55,546 bases of DNA, from positions 1-55,546 of the forward strand of contig JAPDRN010000184.1 of NCBI GenBank assembly GCA_030247855.1, written 5' to 3'. The translations under genes were made by a program, and so were the position numbers. Every line of letters starts with the position of its first letter. The stretch's first letter is position 1. Below are positions 40,753-49,466 of this stretch, in pieces. Source of the stretch: Knufia peltigerae (Eukaryota; Ascomycota; Eurotiomycetes; Chaetothyriales; Trichomeriaceae). Under the pieces are notes generated by a model, which made no database searches, was not told the origin of the DNA, and saw only the letters and a program-made list of their open reading frames with translations.

Positions 40753-41944
40753 GGGCTTCGTTGAGCAGCTGCTCTAGGCCGGCGGTTTCGATGGCTTCGT
40801 CGAAATGGCTATTCCCCAGCCGCGCACGAACGAATGCCAGACCATCGGCCGCCGCTGCGTCGAGCGTGCCGCGATGGTCGACCGGGTATCGGCGGAATGC
40901 CACCGGTTCACCGCGCAGGGCCAGGCCGACGGCATACAGCAGGGTGGTGAGATAGGGCACGTCGCGATCCTGGCTGCCGTGGCCCAGCATCAACGGTTGG
41001 CTGAAGCCCCGCCGTGGCACACCCAGATAGTCATGCAGCAGTGCCCAGACGCCCGGTACCGAGGTCAACGGCGCGCTGAACATTTCTCCCGTGTTCGCAC
41101 CTTCCAGGCTGGCCGCCAGCGGGCCCAGGCACTGCTGGCGCGCCAGCGCGACCCGTGCATGGCCTTCATCGCTGAGCACCTGCGCGATGCGCGGCTCCAC
41201 CTGCAGCAGGCCATCGAGCAGGTAGGCGTGATAGGCGTTGACCGCCCCGGGATTCGGTGCGCGGTTGTCGGGCTTCATCACCAGCGCGGTCAGTTCGACG
41301 GCCGTGGGCGTGCCGGTGGTGAAGCTGCCGCGGTATTGCAGCGAGGGCCCATACGACGGTGCCAGATGGCCGGCAGTGAGTGCGGCGCCGCCGCCCTGCG
41401 AGTGGCCCACGGAGACCCAGCGCGGCGACAGCGTGGCAGTGCCGAGGAAATGGCGGCCGGCCCTGATGAGATCGATGGCGTTGCGCGCGGAGGTACGCAC
41501 GTGCAGGTAGGCATGGTCACCCGGGCTGCCCAGGCCTTGGTAATCGGCGGCAACGACGGCATAGCCCTGTGCCAGGAACTGGTCGAGGAAGCGGCCATCG
41601 CGCTCGGGCTGATAGGGGCCCGATACCGATGGCGCGCAGTGGTCGGCGATGCCCTGGGTGCCATGTGCCCAGGACACCACCGGCCAGCCACCTGCCGGCG
41701 CAGGCCCGGCGGGCAGGTAGACCAGCCCGGTGGCCTGGGCCAGGCGACCGTGATGATCGGGGGTGCGGTAGGCCAGCTTGTAGGCCTGGGCAGCCTTGGA
41801 GGGCACCCAGCTGGCACGGTAGGGCGAGGCTGAGAGCAGGTCACCCGGCTCCGCTGCGAGGGCAGCAAGTGGGCTGGCGGCCAGCGCGAGCAGGGCCGTG
41901 ACCAGCAGGGTCGGGCGGGGTCGGAACCGCTGGGGCAATGACAT
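40748..41944 (-). CDS. Secretory lipase-family alpha/beta hydrolase
   Basis: This 398-residue exported hydrolase has a signal peptide (LVTALLALAASPLAALA, cleavage near residue 30). It shows the oxyanion loop SWAHGTQG, GYAVVAADYQGLG, the nucleophile elbow GHSQGGGAALTAG, the acid in GSQDRDVPY and catalytic His in PVDHRGTLD. The layout equals secretory lipases (LIP family, as in fungi and Xanthomonadaceae). It probably cleaves esters outside the cytoplasm. The ATG at 41944 has GGAG 6 bp upstream; an ATG 4 codons earlier is possible. Confidence 0.85.
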   Translation of the reverse strand: MSLPQRFRPRPTLLVTALLALAASPLAALAAEPGDLLSASPYRASWVPSKAAQAYKLAYRTPDHHGRLAQATGLVYLPAGPAPAGGWPVVSWAHGTQGIADHCAPSVSGPYQPERDGRFLDQFLAQGYAVVAADYQGLGSPGDHAYLHVRTSARNAIDLIRAGRHFLGTATLSPRWVSVGHSQGGGAALTAGHLAPSYGPSLQYRGSFTTGTPTAVELTALVMKPDNRAPNPGAVNAYHAYLLDGLLQVEPRIAQVLSDEGHARVALARQQCLGPLAASLEGANTGEMFSAPLTSVPGVWALLHDYLGVPRRGFSQPLMLGHGSQDRDVPYLTTLLYAVGLALRGEPVAFRRYPVDHRGTLDAAAADGLAFVRARLGNSHFDEAIETAGLEQLLNEAQ

Positions 41945-42066
41945 GTGGCGCTCCATGCAGGCCGGGATGGCCTTTGCGCCGCAGTCTGAAAGCTGTCCTT
42001 CGCGCTGACTGGGACGGACGTCGCAGCGATCGCGGATTCGAAGAATTCCTAGCGATGACGCCAGGC

Positions 42067-42088
42067 AAAAAAGGCCCCTTGCGGGGCC
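42067..42088 (-). terminator. Terminator of bamD
   Basis: On the minus strand GGCCCC-GCAA-GGGGCC followed by six T. It sits 8 bp after the bamD stop. On the plus strand TCTTTT follows, so it may act both ways. Confidence 0.9.
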
Positions 42089-42095
42089 TCTTTTC

Positions 42096-42980
42096 TTACT
42101 TCTTTTCCAGTCGCGCGTTGCGCTGGCCGGTGGCGGCGGACTTCTCGCCGGCAAACGGGTTGAGCTTGCGGATCATCCACGGGTACTTCGGCCACTTGCC
42201 TTCCAGCCACGGGTGGTCCGGCTGGTTCAGCTGCAGGACGCGGCGGGCGTCATCGGCCAGGGTCTTGTTACCCAGGTGGGTGTAGGAGTCTGCCAGCACC
42301 GCCACGGCATCGTTCTGGAACGCGCTCTGCGGGTAGGTTTCCAGCAGGTAGTTGGCGCGGCCGGCGGCCGAGACCCAGGCGCCGCGGCGCATGTAGTACA
42401 GGGCGTTGTCGAGCTCGTGCTGGGCGAATACGTCACGCAGCACCAGCATGCGCTGGCGCGCATCGGCGGCGTAGCGGCTGTTGGGATAGCGGTCGACCAC
42501 GATGTTGAAGTCTGAATACGCCTGGTGCGGCGTGGACAGATCGCGGCGGCTTGCGTCCAGCGACCATACGCGACGCAGGAAAACCGTATTGCGGTTGGAG
42601 TTGGCCAGGCCGCGCAGGTAGTACAGGTACGCGATGTTGCGGTGGGTCGGGTAGGTACGGATGAAGCGGTCGATGCTGGACACCGCGTCATCGTGCTTGC
42701 CGGCCTTGTACTGGGCGTAGGCCGATTCGATCATCGCCTGCTCGGTGTACGGGCCGTAGGGATACTGTGCCACCAGACGGCGGAAGCTGGCTTCAGCGCC
42801 GCTCCAGTTGCCGCCTTGCATCAGCTTGTGGCTCTTTTCGTAGAGCTGTTCGACCGGGGTGCCTTCATCAGGGCGATCGCCCTTGGTGCCGCGGTTGCAG
42901 CCGGTGGCGACGATGACCAGCACCAGCAGAAGGGCGGTGAGGCGGACGGGCGCGGAGAGCAGGACGGAGCGTCGGATCAT
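42096..42980 (-). CDS. Outer-membrane assembly lipoprotein BamD
   Basis: This 294-residue lipoprotein of the BAM complex has lipobox ATGC (Cys28). TPR repeats follow (EQLYEKSHKLMQGGNWSGAEASFRRLVAQYPYGPYTEQAMIESAYAQYKAGKHDDAVSSIDRFIRTYPTHRNIAYLYYLRGLAN, and three more). The ATG at 42980 is the first good start before the lipobox. It is divergent from rluD, as in many gamma-proteobacteria. Confidence 0.95.
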   Translation of the reverse strand: MIRRSVLLSAPVRLTALLLVLVIVATGCNRGTKGDRPDEGTPVEQLYEKSHKLMQGGNWSGAEASFRRLVAQYPYGPYTEQAMIESAYAQYKAGKHDDAVSSIDRFIRTYPTHRNIAYLYYLRGLANSNRNTVFLRRVWSLDASRRDLSTPHQAYSDFNIVVDRYPNSRYAADARQRMLVLRDVFAQHELDNALYYMRRGAWVSAAGRANYLLETYPQSAFQNDAVAVLADSYTHLGNKTLADDARRVLQLNQPDHPWLEGKWPKYPWMIRKLNPFAGEKSAATGQRNARLEKK

Positions 42981-43081
42981 GGGGTCAATGCGGGACGCGG
43001 CTGGAATACGAAGGGTCGATGATAGCCTAGTGTCCTGTCCAGCGACTGAAACCGGCTCGCCGGGACCCCAAAATTTCAAAG

Positions 43082-44083
43082 ATGCCCCCTGCCATGTCTG
43101 AACAACCCTCCGAATCGGCCCGCCAGGCCATTGTCCCCGACACCTCCGCCGGCCGTCGTTTCGACGCGGTCGTGGCCGAGCTGTTCCCCGAATACTCCCG
43201 CTCCCGCCTGACCGAGTGGATCAAGGCCGGCGACGTCCTGCTGGACGGCGCACAGGCGCGCCCGCGCGATGCACTGCGCGGCGGCGAGGTGGTCACCCTG
43301 CAGGTGGTGCTGGAAGCCCAGACCACTGCCGAGCCGGAAGACATCCCGCTGGACGTGCTGTTCGAGGACGAGCACCTGCTGGTGATCAACAAGCCGGTTG
43401 GCCTGGTCGTGCACCCCGGCGCCGGCAACCACAGCGGCACCTTGGTCAATGCGCTGCTGTACCGAGACCCGTCGGTGGCGGTGCTGCCGCGCGCGGGCAT
43501 CGTGCATCGCCTGGACAAGGACACCAGCGGCGTGATGGTCGTGGCCCGCACGCTGGAAGCGCAGACCGCGCTGGTCGAGCAGCTGGCCGCCCGTGACGTG
43601 CACCGCCAGTATCTGGCCGTGGTGATGGGTGCGCTGGTGGCCGGTGGTACGGCCGATGCGCCGATCGACCGTCACCCGCGCGACCGCCTGAAGATGGGCG
43701 TGCGCGAGGATGGCAAGGAAGCGGTGACCCATTACCGCCTGCGCGAGCGCTTCCGTGCGCATACCGCGCTGGAATGCCGCCTGGAAACCGGGCGTACCCA
43801 CCAGATCCGCGTGCACATGGCGCACCTGCGCCATCCGATCGTGGGCGATCAGCTGTACGGCGGTGCGCTGAAGCTGCCCAAGGGTGCCAGCGATGAGCTG
43901 GTGGCCGCGCTGCGCGGCTTCAAGCGCCAGGCCCTGCATGCAGAGACCCTGGAGTTCGTGCATCCGATCAGTGGTGAGCCGGTGCGCAACACGGCACCGG
44001 CGCCGGCCGACATGCTGCACCTGATGAAGGTGCTGCGCGAAGACAGCGCTGCCTTCGCCGAGCGCGAGCGGAACCGCTGGTAA
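43082..44083 (+). CDS. 23S rRNA pseudouridine synthase RluD
   Basis: This 333-residue enzyme makes pseudouridines 1911, 1915 and 1917 in helix 69. It has an S4 domain (about residues 20-80, RRFDAVVAELFPEYSRSRLTEWIKAGDVLLDG) and the catalytic motif HRLDKDTSG (Asp145). The C-terminal parts are TGRTHQIRVHMAHLRHPIVGD. ATG at 43082 or 43094. Its stop overlaps pgeF (TAATG). Confidence 0.95.
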   Translation: MPPAMSEQPSESARQAIVPDTSAGRRFDAVVAELFPEYSRSRLTEWIKAGDVLLDGAQARPRDALRGGEVVTLQVVLEAQTTAEPEDIPLDVLFEDEHLLVINKPVGLVVHPGAGNHSGTLVNALLYRDPSVAVLPRAGIVHRLDKDTSGVMVVARTLEAQTALVEQLAARDVHRQYLAVVMGALVAGGTADAPIDRHPRDRLKMGVREDGKEAVTHYRLRERFRAHTALECRLETGRTHQIRVHMAHLRHPIVGDQLYGGALKLPKGASDELVAALRGFKRQALHAETLEFVHPISGEPVRNTAPAPADMLHLMKVLREDSAAFAERERNRW

Positions 44084-44850
44084 TGACGACCGCGCTGCCA
44101 CTGCTGCAGGCCGATTGGCCGACGCCCCCGGGCGTGCATGCACTGACTACGCGCCGGCACGGCGCGGGCGTCTCGCCGGAGCCGTTCGCCCAGTTCAACC
44201 TGGGCAACCGGCACGCCGCCGACGGTGACACGCCGGCCAACGTCGAGCACAACCGGCAGTTGCTGCAGCAGGGGCTGGCGTTGCCGTCTGCGCCACATTG
44301 GCTGCGCCAGGTGCACAGCAGCACCGTACTGCGTTTCGCTGCGCCGCCGGTGGAGGGGGCCAGCGAACCGGTAGCCGATGCCGCGGTGACGTCGGTATCC
44401 GGCGTGGTGCTGGCGATCCTCACCGCGGACTGCCTGCCGGTGGTGTTCGCCGCTGTCGATGGCAGCGAGGTGGGCGCTGCCCATGCCGGTTGGCGTGGCC
44501 TGGCCGACGGCATGCTGGAGGCCACCGTGGCCGCCATGCAGACGCCGCCGGCACAGCTGCGGGCGTGGCTGGGCCCGGCAGCGGGACCGGCCGATTACGA
44601 GATCGGCGAAGAGGTGTACCACGCCTTCGTCGGCCACGCTGCGGCCGCTGCGGCGGCCTTCGTGGCAACCCGGCCCGGTCACTGGAAAGTGGACCTGTTC
44701 GCGCTGGCGCGACAGCGCCTGCAGGCGGCGGGCATGGACCTGGGCAACATCCACGGCGGCACGGTCTCGACCATGGCCGATGCGGATCTGTACTCGCATC
44801 GCCGCGACCGTCGTACCGGCCGGATGGCGACGCTGGTGTGGATGGACTGA
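44083..44850 (+). CDS. Multicopper-like purine nucleoside phosphorylase/laccase-domain protein PgeF (YfiH)
   Basis: This 255-residue protein has the YfiH fold: WLRQVHSSTVL, TADCLPVVF, GAAHAGWRGLADGML, and YEIGEEVYHAF with C-terminal GGTVSTMADADLYSHRRD. The zinc site is formed by the His in QVHS, the Cys in TADC and the His in AHAGW. Members act on adenosine and purine nucleosides, and PgeF edits a peptidoglycan precursor step. The name laccase is a misnomer for most. Translationally coupled to rluD. Confidence 0.9.
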   Translation: MTTALPLLQADWPTPPGVHALTTRRHGAGVSPEPFAQFNLGNRHAADGDTPANVEHNRQLLQQGLALPSAPHWLRQVHSSTVLRFAAPPVEGASEPVADAAVTSVSGVVLAILTADCLPVVFAAVDGSEVGAAHAGWRGLADGMLEATVAAMQTPPAQLRAWLGPAAGPADYEIGEEVYHAFVGHAAAAAAAFVATRPGHWKVDLFALARQRLQAAGMDLGNIHGGTVSTMADADLYSHRRDRRTGRMATLVWMD

Positions 44851-45278
44851 TGCGGGGCGATCGCGTTGCGGGGGCAGAACCTGGCGGCGTGATTGTCTTC
44901 GACGGCGTCTGCGCGTTGTGCAGCCGCTGGGTGCGTTTCCTGTTGTGGTTCGACCGCCAGGAGCGCTTTCGCTTCGCGGCAATGCAGGGCGCGCAGGGCA
45001 GCGCGCTGTTGCGGGCGCACGGCCTGGACGCGCACGACCCGACGTCGTTCCTGCTGTTGGACGGGCAGGGCGGCGCGTGGACCGATACCGATGCGATCCT
45101 GCGCGTTCTGCGGGCACTGGGCGGTGCTTGGCGCCTGGCGGCCGTGCTGCGCGTGCTGCCACGGCGCTGGCGCGATGGTGCGTACCGTGTGCTGGCACGC
45201 AACCGCTATCGCTGGTTCGGGCGGCATGACGCCTGCTTCCTGCCGACGCCGTCACAGGCCGCGCGCTTCCTGGATTGA
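44850..45278 (+). CDS. DCC-family (DUF393) thiol-disulfide oxidoreductase-like protein
   Basis: This 142-residue protein has VIVFDGVCALCSRWVRFLLWFDRQERFRFAAMQG near the start, the DxxCxxC signature (DGVCALC) of the DUF393 family. A thioredoxin-like redox role is proposed for the family but little is known. The ATG at 44850 overlaps the pgeF stop (ATGA-type), so rluD-pgeF-DUF393 form one unit. A large perfect palindrome follows. Confidence 0.85.
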   Translation: MRGDRVAGAEPGGVIVFDGVCALCSRWVRFLLWFDRQERFRFAAMQGAQGSALLRAHGLDAHDPTSFLLLDGQGGAWTDTDAILRVLRALGGAWRLAAVLRVLPRRWRDGAYRVLARNRYRWFGRHDACFLPTPSQAARFLD

Positions 45279-45280
45279 AG

Positions 45281-45339
45281 AGGGGACGGAGGGGATTAAG
45301 TCGTTTGTGGCAGAAACGACTTAATCCCCTCCGTCCCCT
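45281..45339. repeat. Perfect 26-bp palindrome, probable transcript-end hairpin
   Basis: Arms 45281-45306 and 45314-45339 are perfect complements around GTGGCAG. The arm contains GGACGGAGGGGATTAAGTCG. T residues follow at 45340-45342. It sits between the convergent DUF393 and otsA genes. Confidence 0.9.
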
Positions 45340-45345
45340 TTTCAG

Positions 45346-46710
45346 TCAGCCTTCCAGCGCCTCGAGGTAGCTGCGGCGCCAGTGGTTGATGTCGTACGTG
45401 CGCAGGTGCTCCATCATCGCCTGCCAGCGCTCCTTGCGCCTGTGCAACGACATCGTCGCGGCGGTGGCGATGGCATCGGCCACACCATCCAGATCGTGCG
45501 GGTTGACCAGCAGCGCCTGCTTCAGTTCATCGGCCGCGCCGGCCAGCAGGGACAGCACCAGTACACCGGGATCTTCCGGGTCCTGCGAGGCCACGTATTC
45601 CTTGGCCACCAGGTTCATGCCATCGCGCAGCGGGGTGACCAGGCCGACAGCGGCGGCACGGTAGAAGCCGGTCAACGTGGCGTGGGTGAAGTTCTGGTTG
45701 ACGTAGCGCAGCGGTGTCCAATCCGGCTCGGCATGGCCACCATTGATGTGGCCGGCGATCTGCTCCAGCTGGCTGCGCAGTTGCCGGTACTCGGTGACAT
45801 CGCCGCGTGAGACGGGAGCGATCTGCAGGTAGGTGAGCGAGCCGCGCTGGTCGGGATGACGCTGCAGGTAGCGTTCGAAGCCGAGGAAACGCTCGGGCAG
45901 GCCCTTGGAGTAGTCCAGGCGATCCACGCCGATGGCGAGCTGGCGGTCGCGCAGGCTGCTGCGCAGGTTCTTCACTGCCGCCTTGCTGGCTGCGGTGCTG
46001 GCCTGGCGGGCGATCAGCGCGGTGTCGATGCCGATCGGGAACGCCGCGGCACGGAAGTGGCGTCCACCGGGCGCTTCGAGGTTGCCGTTGTCGAGTACGC
46101 GGCCGCCGCCGAACAGCCGCAGGTAGGTCTGGAAGCGATCGGCATCGCGCTGGGTCTGGAAGCCGACCAGATCGTAGGCATACAGCGCCGAGAACAGCCG
46201 CAGATGGTCGGGCATGGCCTGCAGCAGGTCGGCCGAGGGCATCGGGATGTGCAGGAAGAAGCCGATGCGGCAGCCGATACCGCGCTCACGCAGCATCGCA
46301 CCGAGCGGAATCAGGTGGTAGTCATGGATCCAGACGATGTCGTCCTCGCGAAGCAGCGGCGCGAGCTTGTCGGCGAAAAGCGCGTTGACCCTGTGGTACG
46401 TCTCGCGGGTGCCGCGGTCGTAGTCGACCAGGTCCAGGCGGAAGTGCAGCAGTGGCCACAGTGTGCGGTTGGCGAAGCCGTTGTAGTAGCCGTCCACATC
46501 GCGCTTGGCCAGATCCATGGTGACGTACTGGATGTCACCGTCGCGCTGTTCGTGCAGCGTGCCACTGGCCTCGCGCACGCTCTTTCCACTCCAGCCGAAC
46601 CACAGCCCGCCGCGTTCCTTCAGTGCCGCCAGCAGGCCCACGGCGAGGCCGCCGGCACGGTTCTCGCCAGGGACGGCAACACGGTTTGAAACAATGACCA
46701 GGCGGCTCAT
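45346..46710 (-). CDS. Trehalose-6-phosphate synthase OtsA
   Basis: This 454-residue GT20 enzyme transfers glucose from UDP-glucose to glucose-6-phosphate. It shows MSRLVIVSNRV, GGLAVGLLAAL, WIHDYHLIPLGAMLRE, GFFLHIPMPSADLL, IGVDRLDYSKGLPERFLGFERYL, and TPLRDGMNLVAKEYVASQ. Length is close to E. coli OtsA (474). Its start overlaps the GH15 stop by 4 nt (ATGA). Confidence 0.96.
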   Translation of the reverse strand: MSRLVIVSNRVAVPGENRAGGLAVGLLAALKERGGLWFGWSGKSVREASGTLHEQRDGDIQYVTMDLAKRDVDGYYNGFANRTLWPLLHFRLDLVDYDRGTRETYHRVNALFADKLAPLLREDDIVWIHDYHLIPLGAMLRERGIGCRIGFFLHIPMPSADLLQAMPDHLRLFSALYAYDLVGFQTQRDADRFQTYLRLFGGGRVLDNGNLEAPGGRHFRAAAFPIGIDTALIARQASTAASKAAVKNLRSSLRDRQLAIGVDRLDYSKGLPERFLGFERYLQRHPDQRGSLTYLQIAPVSRGDVTEYRQLRSQLEQIAGHINGGHAEPDWTPLRYVNQNFTHATLTGFYRAAAVGLVTPLRDGMNLVAKEYVASQDPEDPGVLVLSLLAGAADELKQALLVNPHDLDGVADAIATAATMSLHRRKERWQAMMEHLRTYDINHWRRSYLEALEG

Positions 46711-48488
46711 GAAGCCTCCTGCCAGGACCGCGACAGGCGCATGGCCGCGGTGATCAGGCCGACATGCGAGTAGGTCTGCGGGAAGTTGCCCCAGGCTTCA
46801 CCACCGTCGAACGCAAGGTCCTCCGACAGCAGGCCAAGATGGTTGCGTTGCTGCAGCAGCGCTTCAAACATGTCGCGCGCTTCATCCATGCGGCCGATCG
46901 CAGCGAGCGCATCGATGTACCAGAACGTGCAGATGGTGAAGCTGGTTTCCGGTTCGCCGAAATCATCCGGCGCGATATACCGGTACAACGCATTGCCGTG
47001 CTTGAGGTCGCGGCCGATGGCATCAACGGTGGCGACGAAGCGTGCGTCGTTGGCGTCGATGAAGCCGATGTCGGCCAGCAGCAGCAACGATGCATCCAGG
47101 CGATGGCCATCGAAGGTATCGGTGAAGTGGCCGAGCTCCTCGCTCCAGGATTTTTCCATGATGCGTGCGTGGATGGTGTCGGCACGCTCGCGCCAGTACT
47201 GCGCGCGGTCATCACGCTTCAGGCGCACGGCGATCTTGCACAACCGATCGCACGCCGCCCAGCACATCGCGCTGGTGTAGGTGTGTACTTCGGTGCGGCC
47301 GCGGAATTCCCACAGGCCCGCATCGGGCACGTCGTGCAGGGCGTAGGCCTGTTCGCCCAGCGGTTCCAGCCGGGCAAAGGTGTGGCTGTCACCGGGGTCC
47401 TGCAGGCGGCGGTCGAAGAACAGCTGGGTGGAGGCCAGCACCACGCTGCCGTACACATCGTGCTGGCGCTGTACCCAGGCCAGGTTGCCGCGCCGCACCG
47501 GGCCCATGCCGCGGTAGCCGGACAGACTGGGTACTTCGTCCTCGTCCAGCTTGGCCTCGAAACCGATGCCGTACAGCGGCTGCAGCGTGCCGTCAGTGGT
47601 GGCCAGGTTGAAGATGTAGCCGAGGAACTGCTCCATCGTGCGGGTGGCGCCCAGACGGTTCAGCGCGCGCACCACGAAGGCGGCATCGCGCAGCCAGCAG
47701 TAGCGGTAATCCCAGTTGCGCACGCTGCCGGGCGCTTCCGGAATCGAGGTGGTCATTGCCGCGATGATCGCGCCGCTGTCCTCGTACTGGCAGAGTTTGA
47801 GGGTGATCGCACTGCGGATCACCGCGTCCTGCCATTCCAGCGGAATGGACAGGTAGCGCACCCATTCGCGCCAATAGTCGCGGGTGCGCTGGAAGGCTTC
47901 CTGCACGTAGCCGCTGATGGAGCGGTTGAGCGATTCATCCACGCCCAGGATCAGGTGGATGGGATGGTTGAGCACGAACGGCAGGCCATCACGCACGAAG
48001 CGCACCGGGACGTCGGTGGTCAGGCGCAGCACATGCTCGGGCAGGATCCAGCGCACGTGATTGCTGCCCCAGGTGGACTCGGGCACGCGCGCGCCCCAGT
48101 CGGCCAGTGGGCGGGCACGGATCACGATGCGCGGGCTGCCGGACAACGGGCGCACCTGGCGGATCAGGCTGACCGGCCGGTAGAAACGATCGTTCTGGCG
48201 CCAGCGCGGGGCGAAATCGAGGATTTCCAGTGCGCCGCCATGTGCATCGCGCAGCACGGTGCGCAGGATCGCGGTGTTGGTCAGGTACTCCTGTTCGCTG
48301 TCGGCGAAGTCCTCCAGCTCGATGGCGAAGTCGCCGCCGGCCTGCTGGTTGGGGCTGAGCAGGGCACAGAAGGTCGGGTCGCCGTCGAAGGTCGGCAGGC
48401 AACTCCAGACAACACGGGCGTGTTTGTCGACCAGGGCGCCGAAGCTGCCGTTGCCGACCACGCCCAGATCAAGATCAGGTTGGGTCAT
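46707..48488 (-). CDS. Glycoside hydrolase family 15 (glucoamylase/trehalase-like)
   Basis: This 593-residue protein has the two-part layout of bacterial GH15: an N-terminal beta-rich domain (LDLGVVGNGSFGALVDKHARVVWSCLPTFDGDPTFCALL) and an (alpha/alpha)6 catalytic domain with RNWDYRYCWLRDAAF, LAWVQRQHDVYGSVVLA and EDLAFDGGEAWGNFPQTYSHVGLI. Some members act as trehalases, and its place between otsB and otsA suggests trehalose breakdown. The ATG at 48488 leads straight into conserved sequence. A TTG at 48530 would overlap the otsB stop by 4 nt (TTGA) and is a real alternative start. Confidence 0.88.
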   Translation of the reverse strand: MTQPDLDLGVVGNGSFGALVDKHARVVWSCLPTFDGDPTFCALLSPNQQAGGDFAIELEDFADSEQEYLTNTAILRTVLRDAHGGALEILDFAPRWRQNDRFYRPVSLIRQVRPLSGSPRIVIRARPLADWGARVPESTWGSNHVRWILPEHVLRLTTDVPVRFVRDGLPFVLNHPIHLILGVDESLNRSISGYVQEAFQRTRDYWREWVRYLSIPLEWQDAVIRSAITLKLCQYEDSGAIIAAMTTSIPEAPGSVRNWDYRYCWLRDAAFVVRALNRLGATRTMEQFLGYIFNLATTDGTLQPLYGIGFEAKLDEDEVPSLSGYRGMGPVRRGNLAWVQRQHDVYGSVVLASTQLFFDRRLQDPGDSHTFARLEPLGEQAYALHDVPDAGLWEFRGRTEVHTYTSAMCWAACDRLCKIAVRLKRDDRAQYWRERADTIHARIMEKSWSEELGHFTDTFDGHRLDASLLLLADIGFIDANDARFVATVDAIGRDLKHGNALYRYIAPDDFGEPETSFTICTFWYIDALAAIGRMDEARDMFEALLQQRNHLGLLSEDLAFDGGEAWGNFPQTYSHVGLITAAMRLSRSWQEAS

Positions 48489-48526
48489 CACGCGGTACAT
48501 CTCGGTTGCGGCCGTGGGGGCCGGGG

Positions 48527-49294
48527 TCAATACGCATTCTCACGCAGCCAGGCGTGCACGCTGCGTATGTCGGGCAGCGCGAACACCGCTGCACTGGGTT
48601 CACGTTCGCCGATCAGCACGCTCCAGCCATGCAGGCCATTGGCCGCATCGAAGCCGAATTCATCGGTCAGGTCATCGCCGAGGAACACCGGCAGACGCCC
48701 ACGGAACGGCAGATACTGCATCAGCCGGCGTACGGCGCGGCCCTTGTTGGTACCGACGGGGACGAATTCGACGACATGGTCGCCCGGCTGCAGGCGATAG
48801 CTGGCACGGCCGCGCAGGTGGCGGTCGGCGAAGGCGCGCACGTCGTTGGCTGCATGCGGCGCACCCCGCCAGTGCAGGGCCAGGCCTACCCCCTTGTCTT
48901 CCACCAGAACGCCGGGATGGCCATGGGCGAAACGCATGGCTTGTTGATGAAGGGCATGCAGCCAGTCGGCGGTGTCATCGCCATGCTCATCGCGTATCAC
49001 GCGCCCATCCTGCGCACGCAGCTCGTGGCCATGCAAGCCCGCGGCGGGAAGCTTGAGCGGTGCGAACAGCAGGTCCAGCTGTTCAAGCGGGCGACCACTG
49101 ACCAGTGCCACGGCACCTTCCAGTCGATCGCTGATGCGGCCGATGGCTTCACGCACATCGGGGAGAAGCTGCACGGCGTCGGGGCGTGCAGCGAATTCGA
49201 TCAGAGTGCCATCCACATCGAGAAACAACGCGCAGGCGTCGTCCAGCAATGGAGGTGGCGGACGCAGGGGGAGCGGTTCAGCCATGGCGAACAT
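48527..49294 (-). CDS. Trehalose-6-phosphate phosphatase OtsB
   Basis: This 255-residue HAD-family phosphatase releases trehalose. It has motif I FLDVDGTLIEF, motif II VALVSGRPLEQL, GLHGHELRAQDG, GVGLALHWRGAP, the Lys of GTNKGRAVRRLM and motif IV FLGDDLTDEFGF. The ATG at 49294 (GGTGG upstream) is preferred; an ATG three codons later (49285) is possible. It starts the otsB-GH15-otsA operon. Confidence 0.94.
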   Translation of the reverse strand: MFAMAEPLPLRPPPPLLDDACALFLDVDGTLIEFAARPDAVQLLPDVREAIGRISDRLEGAVALVSGRPLEQLDLLFAPLKLPAAGLHGHELRAQDGRVIRDEHGDDTADWLHALHQQAMRFAHGHPGVLVEDKGVGLALHWRGAPHAANDVRAFADRHLRGRASYRLQPGDHVVEFVPVGTNKGRAVRRLMQYLPFRGRLPVFLGDDLTDEFGFDAANGLHGWSVLIGEREPSAAVFALPDIRSVHAWLRENAY

Positions 49295-49336
49295 GATGCC
49301 ACCGATGGCGTGTATGCGGGGTCGAGGGCAGGCTAC

Positions 49337-49443
49337 GGTGGGTGCGGACCAACGGTCCGCACCCACCCGCAGCGATCAATGGCGTGCCGGTGGGTGCCGA
49401 CCGTTGGTCGGCATGCTGTGCGGACCAACGGTCCGCACCCACC
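49337..49443. repeat. Array of three GTGGGTGC(C/G)GACC palindromes
   Basis: GGTGGGTGCGGACC-AAC-GGTCCGCACCCACC (about 49337-49368), GGTGGGTGCCGACC-GTT-GGTCGGCA (49389-49413) and TGCGGACC-AAC-GGTCCGCACCCACC (49417-49443) lie just upstream of otsB and after the TonB receptor gene. A related single copy is at 26810-26829. Confidence 0.8.
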
Positions 49444-49466
49444 CAAGGCAATCACACCCAGAGCAA

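Noticed and set aside
44298..44849. Long upstream extension of the DUF393 gene
   Set aside because: The extension overlaps pgeF in another frame and has no similarity; the DxxCxxC protein starts well at 44850.
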